DNA from: Candidatus Binataceae bacterium
GTDB taxonomy: Bacteria; Desulfobacterota; Binatia; Binatales; Binataceae
Assembly: GCA_035308025.1 (NCBI GenBank)
Contig: DATGHL010000040.1
Span: 1-38,302, forward strand
DNA: 38,302 bases
Direction: 5' to 3'
Made by a program: the position numbers and the translations under genes
Notes under the pieces: model-generated
Database searches by the model: none
Seen by the model: the letters and a program-made list of their open reading frames with translations, nothing else
Told to the model about the DNA's origin: nothing
In this document: positions 1-7,470 of the stretch, piece after piece
Layout of the letters: the number at the start of each line of letters is the position of its first letter
How positions within the stretch are numbered: the first letter of the stretch is position 1

Positions 1-1
1 T

Positions 2-1453
2 GCCTATGTGCGCAACCTCGGCCCTGACCTCGCGGTCGCGGTTCCGGCGGGTGAACGGATCGCAATCCGTACCGCACCCGCCGCCGGCCAGCGCGCCGAT
101 GTCGGCAGCGCGTTCGACTTGACGGTCGATCCTGCGCTCCCTTTGGGCGGTAGGTTCTTGTGGACGATTATCACGCCGGGTCCGGCGCGCGCGCACCTCG
201 TCGCGCATTCAGCCGATCTGGTAGCACTGACGACGAACGCGACTACTCCCGCTACAAACGCAACCCTGCATTTCGCCGCTGTGCCCGCAACCATCTTGCC
301 AGGCATGCTGATCGTCGATCTTACCACCGGAGCGGTCATCCCGAACGGCGCGACTGTAGTTTCTAAGACGGCCACAACCGTCGCGATGAGCCAGAACGCC
401 ACCGGGGCCGGTGTTGGAAACGGCGACTCGATTCAGTTCTCGAACAATGCTCCGATCCCGTCGCGTCCGCGTGTTCGTCTGGTTGCGGATGCGGCCGGGG
501 ATATCGCGGCTCGTGTGGAATACGGGCGCGGCGGGCGAACGCGATCGGGCACGCTGACGCTGCGCGTCGATCCGACGATTCTCGCAGACGGGCACGCACT
601 GGACACCATCGGCAACATGGACCCCGACCCGACGGCGATCATCGGCACGCCGGACGCCGGGTTCGACCACGCCTACCTGATCACTCACGCCCCGAGCCCG
701 GCAATCGATTTCGGTGCCGACCCGAACAATGCCAAGATGCAAGTCGTATCGCGCGACGCCCTCGACGCGTTGGTGGCATTGCTCGCGGCGCGGGCGACAC
801 CCGGACACCTCCAGGTAACGCAAGCCTTCGCCCCCACGGGCGCTGGCGTAGAGAGCGTCGGCCGACGCCTCGTGCTCGGGCACACGACCCTCGATCCCGG
901 TGTCCTCGCCGCGCTCGCTGCACGGTCCTTCGATTATACCGAGCGCGCTGGCGGATCGGTGACGGCGATCATGCGGCCCGACACATGGATCGAGATCGGT
1001 GACGCGGCAACGACGGCGCCCCTTCCAGCCGAAATCGTCCTCGGCACACCGCTCAACCTGGCCGTCGTGCCCAGCACGTTGCCGCCAGGCACTTACAATT
1101 GGAGCACGCGTGCAATCGGCGCTGGCGCAGGCTCTTTCGACACGCTGGTTCTCTCCAGTGCACGCTTCACGCCGTCGAAGCCCGGGCTGCTTGTTCTCGC
1201 GCTGACCTACGTCGCGCACAACGATTCGCTCGCGGCACCTTATACCTTTGAAATCCGTCTCAAGCCCGCGCTCGACGTGCCCACGACAATTATACCCAAA
1301 GAGCAATACGACATCATCATGAACATCCTCGACGCGTTCCATCCGATCGGAGTCGAGGTACGCACCGACAACATTCGCAAGCATGTAAGGGAGATCGAGC
1401 AGGATCCGACGAAAGCGTTCCCAGCTTACAGCTTTCCCAGTTACCGGTTCTAA
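2..1453 (+). CDS. Partial beta-rich multidomain protein of a tail-like (eCIS-type) cluster, with degenerate Hedgehog/DD-peptidase-like domain
   Basis: The frame is open to the window edge, so the N-terminus is missing; the first GTG (position 8) is only a nominal start. Numbered from it, residues 86-145 resemble the repeat common in phage tail and fibre proteins (GMLIVDLTTGAVIPNGATVV followed by a TTVAMSQNA segment). Residues 247-323 follow the pattern of Hedgehog N-terminal/VanY DD-peptidase folds (SRDALDALVALLA, HLQVTQAF, GRRLVLGHTTLDPGVLAALA, then SFDY). The zinc-ligand histidines expected before GRR and in the final strand are not there, so it is probably non-catalytic. Residues 340-417 look like an Ig-like beta domain. 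The protein ends in YSFPSYRF, matching a motif in the two large proteins downstream. It is first in a co-oriented cluster with a tail fibre. A structural or glycan-binding role is inference. Confidence 0.7.
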   Translation, partial: AYVRNLGPDLAVAVPAGERIAIRTAPAAGQRADVGSAFDLTVDPALPLGGRFLWTIITPGPARAHLVAHSADLVALTTNATTPATNATLHFAAVPATILPGMLIVDLTTGAVIPNGATVVSKTATTVAMSQNATGAGVGNGDSIQFSNNAPIPSRPRVRLVADAAGDIAARVEYGRGGRTRSGTLTLRVDPTILADGHALDTIGNMDPDPTAIIGTPDAGFDHAYLITHAPSPAIDFGADPNNAKMQVVSRDALDALVALLAARATPGHLQVTQAFAPTGAGVESVGRRLVLGHTTLDPGVLAALAARSFDYTERAGGSVTAIMRPDTWIEIGDAATTAPLPAEIVLGTPLNLAVVPSTLPPGTYNWSTRAIGAGAGSFDTLVLSSARFTPSKPGLLVLALTYVAHNDSLAAPYTFEIRLKPALDVPTTIIPKEQYDIIMNILDAFHPIGVEVRTDNIRKHVREIEQDPTKAFPAYSFPSYRF

Positions 1454-1513
1454 CAGGGCTGGAAATGGCAGATATGTCACGCTTCTACAACTAGACCGGA
1501 AGGAGATCAAAGG

Positions 1514-2494
1514 ATGGCAAACTTAACGTACCAGCGCAGTTTCCAGCATCGGGACTGGTTTGATGGTCAAGACATAGTGCAGGCAGGTGGTGAAAGGGGA
1601 TTCAATGTCGAATTCCATAGTTTGGAAGCAGAGTTCGACAACATATCTACTGTCATTAACCAGATTAACACGGAACTCGCTTTCCAGCCCGTTGGCGCCG
1701 GCGGCGCGGTGGTCTATGCGGGAGGCAATGTCGGCGTCGGCGCCGGCTTTTCCGCGGCCGCCCCGCCAACCCACCGCCTCGAGGTGAATCTTGGCGATAA
1801 CACCGCAACCACGGAACGGGTGCGTTTCGGCAATGCGGTGTGCTGCAATGGCGGCGCGGGCGCGTTCGCAGGGTACGCGATCTTCTCCCATAAAAGCCAT
1901 GCTTTCGATACCGATTACGCGTTGCAGCAGGGTCCCAACGGCAACGTCCACATAAACGCCACTGGCGGGCAACCGGTGAGCATCCGCCAGAATGGAACTT
2001 CCATCCGCTTGGGTATTTCCCCCGCCGGCAATGTGATTGTCGGCCCCAGCGAAGCCGATCTGCCCGGCGCACCTGCCAATGCAGTGCTCCAGGTCGCGGG
2101 CGACGCTTTCAAGGCCGCCGGTGGCACGCAGTGGGCACCCTCGGATGCCAGGGTCAAGCAAGACGTGCGCGACCTTGAAGCGGGGCTCACTCAGCTGCGA
2201 CAGGTCCGCCCGGTGCGCTTCCGCTACAACGGTCTGGCGGGCACCCCAGCTGGTCGAGAGGGTGTTGGCGTGCTCGGCCAGGAAATTGAAAAGGTCTTTC
2301 CGGAAACCATCCGGCTGACCTCCTGCATCCTGAATGGCGAGGCGCATTTTGACGACTTTAGGATCTTCGACGGTTCAGCCCTCACCTACGTGCTGATCAA
2401 TGCTGTAAAAGAACTGGCACAAAAGGTTGACCAGTTGGAAGAAGCGCTCGCCGAAGCCCGCACGGAACGTCGGGCCGACGGGACAGTCGGCTAG
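1514..2494 (+). CDS. Tail fibre-like protein with C-terminal S74 intramolecular chaperone
   Basis: This 326-aa protein has a strong Shine-Dalgarno (AAGGAG at 1500-1505) before ATG 1514. The N-terminal 57 residues (QRSFQHRDWFDGQD, then a FHSLEAEFDNIS helix) look like the particle-attachment part of tail-like fibre proteins. A Gly-rich beta shaft follows (60-200). Residues 208-300 form a Peptidase_S74 domain: SDARVKQDVRDL carries the Ser210/Lys215 pair, then VRPVRFRY, GVGVLGQEIEKVFPE and LTYVLINAVKEL, leading into a coiled coil (about 295-318). S74 domains trimerise fibres and then cut themselves off. The protein is probably a receptor-binding fibre of a phage-tail-like or eCIS particle. It is small for a full phage fibre. 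The S74 call is firm; the particle type is inference from context. Confidence 0.85.
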   Translation: MANLTYQRSFQHRDWFDGQDIVQAGGERGFNVEFHSLEAEFDNISTVINQINTELAFQPVGAGGAVVYAGGNVGVGAGFSAAAPPTHRLEVNLGDNTATTERVRFGNAVCCNGGAGAFAGYAIFSHKSHAFDTDYALQQGPNGNVHINATGGQPVSIRQNGTSIRLGISPAGNVIVGPSEADLPGAPANAVLQVAGDAFKAAGGTQWAPSDARVKQDVRDLEAGLTQLRQVRPVRFRYNGLAGTPAGREGVGVLGQEIEKVFPETIRLTSCILNGEAHFDDFRIFDGSALTYVLINAVKELAQKVDQLEEALAEARTERRADGTVG

Positions 2495-2588
2495 GCCGCG
2501 CTAACACTCCATGATCCAAACCGTCCGTATCTCGGGAAGACCACGCGTGGGTCATTCAGCTCGTACCGGCGGAGCGGACGTCAATTAC

Positions 2589-2594
2589 AGGAGG
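2589..2594 (+). promoter_or_regulatory. Shine-Dalgarno deciding a GTG start
   Basis: A perfect AGGAGG lies 5 nt before GTG 2600 and fixes the start of the VWD-like secreted protein. The next in-frame ATG candidates would remove the signal peptide. Confidence 0.7.
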
Positions 2595-2599
2595 ACCTC

Positions 2600-4348
2600 G
2601 TGAGCAACAAAACTCCGTTCCCTACGATAACTCAGGGCGTTCACTGGCTCGGTTGCCTGCTGCTATTCGCCTTACTCAACTCTAGCAACGCGTGGAGTGC
2701 ATGTAATCCTCCTCGAGATATTGATATTCAATGTCCGGGTCATACAATGCCACCAGCCATTTACGACAATCCCGGCAACCCCCCAATCACAGACTCGATT
2801 GCACTATGTCCGGCCCCTCTTGCAACCACCACTGTAGTGGACTGGTCGTTTGCTTCGGGTGGAATTTGCAGTAACACGTCGACAAGTGTCACTTGCAGCG
2901 ATGGCACGAACACTATGATCCTCACGGCTCCGGCTCCGCCAGGACTGGCCTCGGCGACTTTCAGCGGCAAGGTTCCCTCCGGTCTGCTCAGTTTTAGCGT
3001 ACTCGTCACGGATCATGGCAATACAGCTATTAATTGTACAGGGAACTACCAATTCAACTTCCGTAGTACGAGCGGCGGTTGGGGCGACGTGCACGTCAAC
3101 ACGGTCGAAGCCGTCCACTACAACTTCCAGAGCGCGGGCGAGTTCACCGTTTTGCGCGGTGACGGATTCGAAATCCAGGGCCGCCAAATTCCCGTTGCCA
3201 CAACGTCCGTCCCGGGCGCTGATCCCTATACTGGGCTTGCGACCTGTGTCGCTATCTACAGCGCCGTAGCCGCTAGCGTAGGCCGGCACCGGGTTACCTA
3301 TGAGCCGGAGGTTACCCTTGAGTCGAACGTTGGCGGGGTTTCGCATGCTTCCCGGATGCAGCTCCGCGTGGATGGCGTTCCGACCGAGCTGGGCCCTGAA
3401 GGGAGAACTGTTGGACCCGATCTTCCCCCGATCACGACCACCCATGATTCCCTCCATAATCCCGTGCAGTCGATCAGTGCCCGGATCATTAAGTCTCCCG
3501 CCGGTGATGGCATCGAAATCCATTACTCAGACGGAACGCTGCTGGTCGTCACGCCCGCATGGTGGCCCGGCCAGCAACAGTGGTACCTCAACGTGAACGT
3601 TTATGGGACCACAGCCACCAAGGGGATTTTTGGTAAGCTGGCAGACAAGAGCTGGTTGCCGGCCCTCCCCGACGGCACTTCGCTCGGACCGAAGCCGACA
3701 TCGCTGGATGAGCGCTACGTCGAACTCTACGACCGGTTTGCCAATGCCTGGCGGGTGAAGGGTTCGGCGAGCCTTTTCGATTACGCGCCAGGCACGACAA
3801 CCGCCACCTTCACCATCCCCGAGTGGCCTAGAAAAAACCCGGAGTCCTGCACGATTTCTAATTCTGGCCAACCGCCCGCGCACCCCGGCGACGTAAGGGT
3901 CGCAGAGAAGCTATGCAGCCCCATTACCGACAAAGACATGAGGGCCGACTGCGTCTTCGATGTGAGCGTAACCGGTCATCCTGGTTTCGCGCAGACCTAT
4001 TTGCTCACGCAGAACCTCCGGCCGGACTTGACTGAGACGAAGGTGAGGTCCGATGACGACGAATCAAAGCAAGGAAAGCCCGTGACGTTTGTGGCGACCG
4101 TAGCGCAAAAGCTGCCCCGGGGCTTCAGTATACCAGGTGGGAGTGTACAGTTCGTTCTCGACGGAAAAGACGTCGGCAAGCCGCTCTCGCTCGATGCAAA
4201 GGGCAAAGCGCTATGGCGTACTTCGAGCCTGCCAGTCGGACGCCACGAGATCGTGGCTAAGTACATCCCGACAGGCTGGGGAGGTCCCTTTCTACCTAGC
4301 ACCAGCCCGGCAAGGAAACACAGGGTCGAGAACCGCGGTGACGATTAG
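2600..4348 (+). CDS. Secreted protein with VWD-like region and C-terminal Ig-like domain
   Basis: This 582-aa protein starts at GTG 2600 behind AGGAGG. A Sec signal peptide (hydrophobic about 14-28, likely cut after AWSA34) precedes a Cys-containing N-terminal part. Residues 162-235 fit a bacterial von Willebrand type D pattern: GDVHVNTVEAVHYNFQSAGE, GFEIQGRQIPV and VAASVGRHRV. Residues 343-403 supply the usual second half (GIFGKLAD, LPDGTSLG, FANAWRV and SLFDY). Residues 475-575 resemble an Ig-like Big_3_5 domain (VTFVATV, GSVQFVLDG and LPVGRHEIVAKY). It has several cysteines, consistent with export and disulfides. It lies between the fibre and the toxin-like genes on the same strand. Adhesion or a surface role is inference. 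Sec export is unusual for a gene inside a cytoplasmically assembled particle locus. Confidence 0.75.
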   Translation: MSNKTPFPTITQGVHWLGCLLLFALLNSSNAWSACNPPRDIDIQCPGHTMPPAIYDNPGNPPITDSIALCPAPLATTTVVDWSFASGGICSNTSTSVTCSDGTNTMILTAPAPPGLASATFSGKVPSGLLSFSVLVTDHGNTAINCTGNYQFNFRSTSGGWGDVHVNTVEAVHYNFQSAGEFTVLRGDGFEIQGRQIPVATTSVPGADPYTGLATCVAIYSAVAASVGRHRVTYEPEVTLESNVGGVSHASRMQLRVDGVPTELGPEGRTVGPDLPPITTTHDSLHNPVQSISARIIKSPAGDGIEIHYSDGTLLVVTPAWWPGQQQWYLNVNVYGTTATKGIFGKLADKSWLPALPDGTSLGPKPTSLDERYVELYDRFANAWRVKGSASLFDYAPGTTTATFTIPEWPRKNPESCTISNSGQPPAHPGDVRVAEKLCSPITDKDMRADCVFDVSVTGHPGFAQTYLLTQNLRPDLTETKVRSDDDESKQGKPVTFVATVAQKLPRGFSIPGGSVQFVLDGKDVGKPLSLDAKGKALWRTSSLPVGRHEIVAKYIPTGWGGPFLPSTSPARKHRVENRGDD

Positions 4349-4535
4349 CCGCAAGGTAACGAGTCATGAGACAGTGGCAATGCACACGCCATGGTCACAG
4401 CTGAACGAGTGTGAATTCTGTTGAGACCGGCTGCTGGATGTGACGAAGCAGGATGGCAGTCTGACAGGTGATGGTGGGTTCGGTGTAGTCATTTTTGTTG
4501 CTGACTGAATGATTAAGTGAGTAGAGGAGGCGAGC

Positions 4536-4823
4536 ATGGCAAAAAACTTTGAACCAGGCGATCGAGAAGAGTTACCGATGTTTCAATCGGGCGGCTTCGT
4601 GAAAGAGACCGGATTGGCGGTCGTCCACGAGGGTGAGTACATCATGCCGGCTCCAGGCTCAGAGGCCACAATCGAGCCGGCACAGATGATGACTGAAGCG
4701 GTAGTGAATTACTACTTCCCGGTCGAAGTGGTCGTGGTCGGTGGTCTTTCTGAGGAGGACCACGCAGCGGTCGAAGCGCGTATCTGGCGAAGCTTTGGGG
4801 ACGCGCTCAACCGCATGACTTAA
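4536..4823 (+). CDS. Small tape-measure-like/adaptor protein of the toxin cluster
   Basis: This 95-aa protein starts at ATG 4536 with GAGGAGG 5-6 nt upstream. Residues 16-47 (FQSGGFVKETGLAVVHEGEY, IMPAPGSEATIEP) match the C-terminal signature of phage tail tape-measure proteins, in which a GG-V..TGLA.VHEGE.V.P stretch is typical, but no long tape-measure part precedes it. Residues 57-94 (VNYYFPVEVVVVGGLS then an amphipathic helix) align by eye with the first 40 residues of both large proteins downstream (VNCYIPIKVCIRGRLS; SYNIPGRASWLDELS). It is translationally coupled to the next gene (4-nt gap). A role linking cargo to the particle, or as a cargo chaperone, is inference. The gene itself is well supported by its start signal and operon position. 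Confidence 0.75.
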   Translation: MAKNFEPGDREELPMFQSGGFVKETGLAVVHEGEYIMPAPGSEATIEPAQMMTEAVVNYYFPVEVVVVGGLSEEDHAAVEARIWRSFGDALNRMT

Positions 4824-4827
4824 ACTA

Positions 4828-7470
4828 GTGCGTCAAGTCAACTGCTATATTCCGATTAAGGTCTGCATTAGAGGCCGCCTGAGTGATTCCCAGCTCGATG
4901 AACTGGGTGAATCGCTTGTGCGCGTCCTTACATCCCGCATCGCTAGCGCTCAGCAAAGAATTTCCTCCCGCCAGCACGGCCAGCCTATGCGCGGGACCAA
5001 CGAAATCATCAGGGAAGGATACAAGGCCGCCCAGCACGACGTTATTCCCGGAAAATACAGTGTTCCTTCCTATCAGGGCCGAGGCATTCCCATGAGCGTT
5101 ATCGTTCGGGGGCAGCCCAACTCAACTGCACAAGCTTCGCCGGGCTCGCTATTCGATCGAGCGTTCGAAGCCGCTGATCAAAGCAGTTGGGAGGTCGTAG
5201 CGGAACTTATAAATGGCTTCAGTCCGGAGCATCTACGATATTTTCTTGCGACATTTAAAGGTCAGCCTGACAAACTTTCTTACATATATTTGGGGGCTAT
5301 CGGAAACAAGCGGGTCGGCGAGGAATCCGCAGTTGCTTTGGCAACAAGAGTCACTTATCTCGATTTCAGCTTCCGGGAGCAGTTACGGCAGAAAGATTGG
5401 GGTCGAGCTGCGTATTTCTTAAATGCGTTCAACCGATCGGATATTCTGTTAAGACTAGAGAGCCTTAATTCCGGAACGGTAAAAGCGGTTCACGAGGGTG
5501 CAGTTGAAGATTCGGAATTGGGAGAAGACTCTGGAGCGGCGAGGGTCAGCGCCGAGGTTTTGGCGCAGCGGGCGGCCAAGGGCGATACCAGGGCGCTGCT
5601 GCTTCCCACGATCCGAGGTGGCGACAAAGACGCGCTTGCGAAAGTCATGCGCGTCATCGATGGGATTTCGCCTTCCGGAAACACCGATCGCCCCTTTACG
5701 ATAGTCGTCGACGGCCAGCCAGAAACATTGACGGCGGCGCAAGCGGACGCAATCCGATCCAAAGCAGCACGTATATTGAGCGAAAACTTGAGCCGCGTCA
5801 GAATCAAGGCGGACTACGCCGAAAATAGGTACCAAACGCAGATTGAAGTTGACAAGCAGCATTGGATCGTCGCGCCGATCGTGAAGACATTGGGAAGGGT
5901 CCAAGATCCTGGGCCGGATTTGCTGGCGTATGTCGTCTGCGCGAATAGGGAAATCCAATCTGCGCTTGAAGCAGCTTCCTCACACCAACTCGAAAAGGCC
6001 GCAACCCTTATGGCGGATGCGGAAGCCGCAGCCATTTCAGCGAACAAGATGTGGCAGGCGTATTTCGAGGGGATCATAAACGCCAGCGAAATGACTGTAA
6101 CCGTGTTGGAGGTCACGCGGGACGCTGCATTTCTCACCCTCGCAGTTCTGGCGACAGTCGCGAGCGGCGGGGCTGCGGCAGGCGCGCTTGGCGCGGCCGA
6201 GGGAGCGGGAGCGACGACAACGGTCCTGGGATTCCAAGTCGGAACCACAGCCGCTGCCAACGTGATTGCGACAGGCGCTCCCATCGTCGCCAACTTGGCG
6301 GAAGCGGGCGCAAAGGTGTCTATGGGGGACAGGGTCGATTGGGGCGCGCTGGTCGTTGATACTGCGATGCAGGTCATCATCACGCGTTTCGGTGGCAAGG
6401 TTACCGGTGGCATCGCCAAGGCATTAGTCGGCAATCCAGCAACGGAGAGTCTAGCAACCAAAGTCACCGAAAACTTGGTCCATACAGTCATTTTGCATAT
6501 GGGATCGACCGCCCTCACCACGGCTGCGCGAGACGCGTATCGCGCCCTAAAGGGGCAAAATGTGACTTGGCGGAGTTTTGCTGATGACCTGATCGGCAGG
6601 TTGACTGATCCTAAGGGAATAGCCGTGGCTCTCATCACCACGGCGTTGACTTCCGCGGCCGGAAACATTGCTCTTAGGCGGTCGCGAGCATCGTCAGAAG
6701 TAGAAGAGACGACAGCGACTGCGTCAGGAGCGGAACGGGCGGAAGTTGCGAAATCGACCACCGCGACCGCTAGCGCCGATGAAGCCGCTGCGGCACTGCG
6801 CAGGAAAACAGGTCAAGTCGGTGCAGAAGCGTCTTTAGAACCACCGCCAGCGTCGGAGCCACAGCCTGTTTCGACAGGGGCGGGTCGTCCGTCTGGCGGA
6901 GCTCGGGGTGCTGCGGAGAAAACACCACCACTAACCCTTTATCGGGGCACGGTGTATCGCTTCGTTCGCGGACGTTCTCGGCAGGTTCACGACCTAGGCG
7001 ATGGCGTATACATGACGTTCGATTCCGAGCTGGCAGTCCGATATGCGCAGGAACGAAGAGTGCAGGTACAGGCTTTGGAGCGAGGTGCCCCGGGGATTGT
7101 GCTTCGCGTAGAGGCAGAACCGAGTGAGTTAGGGAGAGTCTTGGACTTCTATAATAACCGGGGGCTAAGAGCCGAGTGGGAAAGCTTTCTGCATCACCAA
7201 GCGGGCGGCGAGTTCGTGCTCAGAGGAGGACCCGCAGAAATGTATAACGCTCATTTCGAAAACTGGTTGTGGACCAAAGGAATTGCTCCGGAACAATTCG
7301 ATGTGATCATCGGACCTGAGTATATCAGAGGCGGCTCTCAAGTGTGCATCCGAAACGAAAATATCGCTGATTCCCTATTGCGCAAAGCTGAGGAATGGGC
7401 CAGAGCCCATGAACCGGTAACTCCTGCTTACCCAGAAGTTCTTGCTCCCAAAATTCGGCCTCGCGAATGA
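4828..7470 (+). CDS. Large polymorphic toxin-like protein with C-terminal ADP-ribosyltransferase-like domain
   Basis: This 880-aa protein starts at GTG 4828, 4 nt after the previous stop. Residues 4-41 are the module shared with the 95-aa protein, and YSVPSYQ is at 77-83. Two helical repeats follow at about 108-157 and 178-226 (core W..VAELINGF / W..AAYFLNAF, each with a downstream L..L). Residues 433-495 are Ala/Gly-rich and hydrophobic (FLTLAVLATVASGGAAAGAL), like the translocation regions of polymorphic toxins. A Pro/Ala/Ser-rich linker (620-700) leads to a C-terminal domain with LYRGT (704-708), DLGDGVYMT (722-730), FDVIIGP (824-830) and SQVCIRNE (837-844). This order matches the ART-like fold, closest to DUF3990-type toxins, with R706, Y728 and Q838 as candidate active-site residues. 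The target is unknown. ATGA overlaps the next gene. Confidence 0.8.
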   Translation: MRQVNCYIPIKVCIRGRLSDSQLDELGESLVRVLTSRIASAQQRISSRQHGQPMRGTNEIIREGYKAAQHDVIPGKYSVPSYQGRGIPMSVIVRGQPNSTAQASPGSLFDRAFEAADQSSWEVVAELINGFSPEHLRYFLATFKGQPDKLSYIYLGAIGNKRVGEESAVALATRVTYLDFSFREQLRQKDWGRAAYFLNAFNRSDILLRLESLNSGTVKAVHEGAVEDSELGEDSGAARVSAEVLAQRAAKGDTRALLLPTIRGGDKDALAKVMRVIDGISPSGNTDRPFTIVVDGQPETLTAAQADAIRSKAARILSENLSRVRIKADYAENRYQTQIEVDKQHWIVAPIVKTLGRVQDPGPDLLAYVVCANREIQSALEAASSHQLEKAATLMADAEAAAISANKMWQAYFEGIINASEMTVTVLEVTRDAAFLTLAVLATVASGGAAAGALGAAEGAGATTTVLGFQVGTTAAANVIATGAPIVANLAEAGAKVSMGDRVDWGALVVDTAMQVIITRFGGKVTGGIAKALVGNPATESLATKVTENLVHTVILHMGSTALTTAARDAYRALKGQNVTWRSFADDLIGRLTDPKGIAVALITTALTSAAGNIALRRSRASSEVEETTATASGAERAEVAKSTTATASADEAAAALRRKTGQVGAEASLEPPPASEPQPVSTGAGRPSGGARGAAEKTPPLTLYRGTVYRFVRGRSRQVHDLGDGVYMTFDSELAVRYAQERRVQVQALERGAPGIVLRVEAEPSELGRVLDFYNNRGLRAEWESFLHHQAGGEFVLRGGPAEMYNAHFENWLWTKGIAPEQFDVIIGPEYIRGGSQVCIRNENIADSLLRKAEEWARAHEPVTPAYPEVLAPKIRPRE

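Noticed and set aside
209..1510. Long open minus-strand frame (433 codons) opposite the first protein
   Set aside because: Arg/Val/Gly-rich sequence with no motif, fully antisense to a frame with recognisable domains; a GC-rich shadow.
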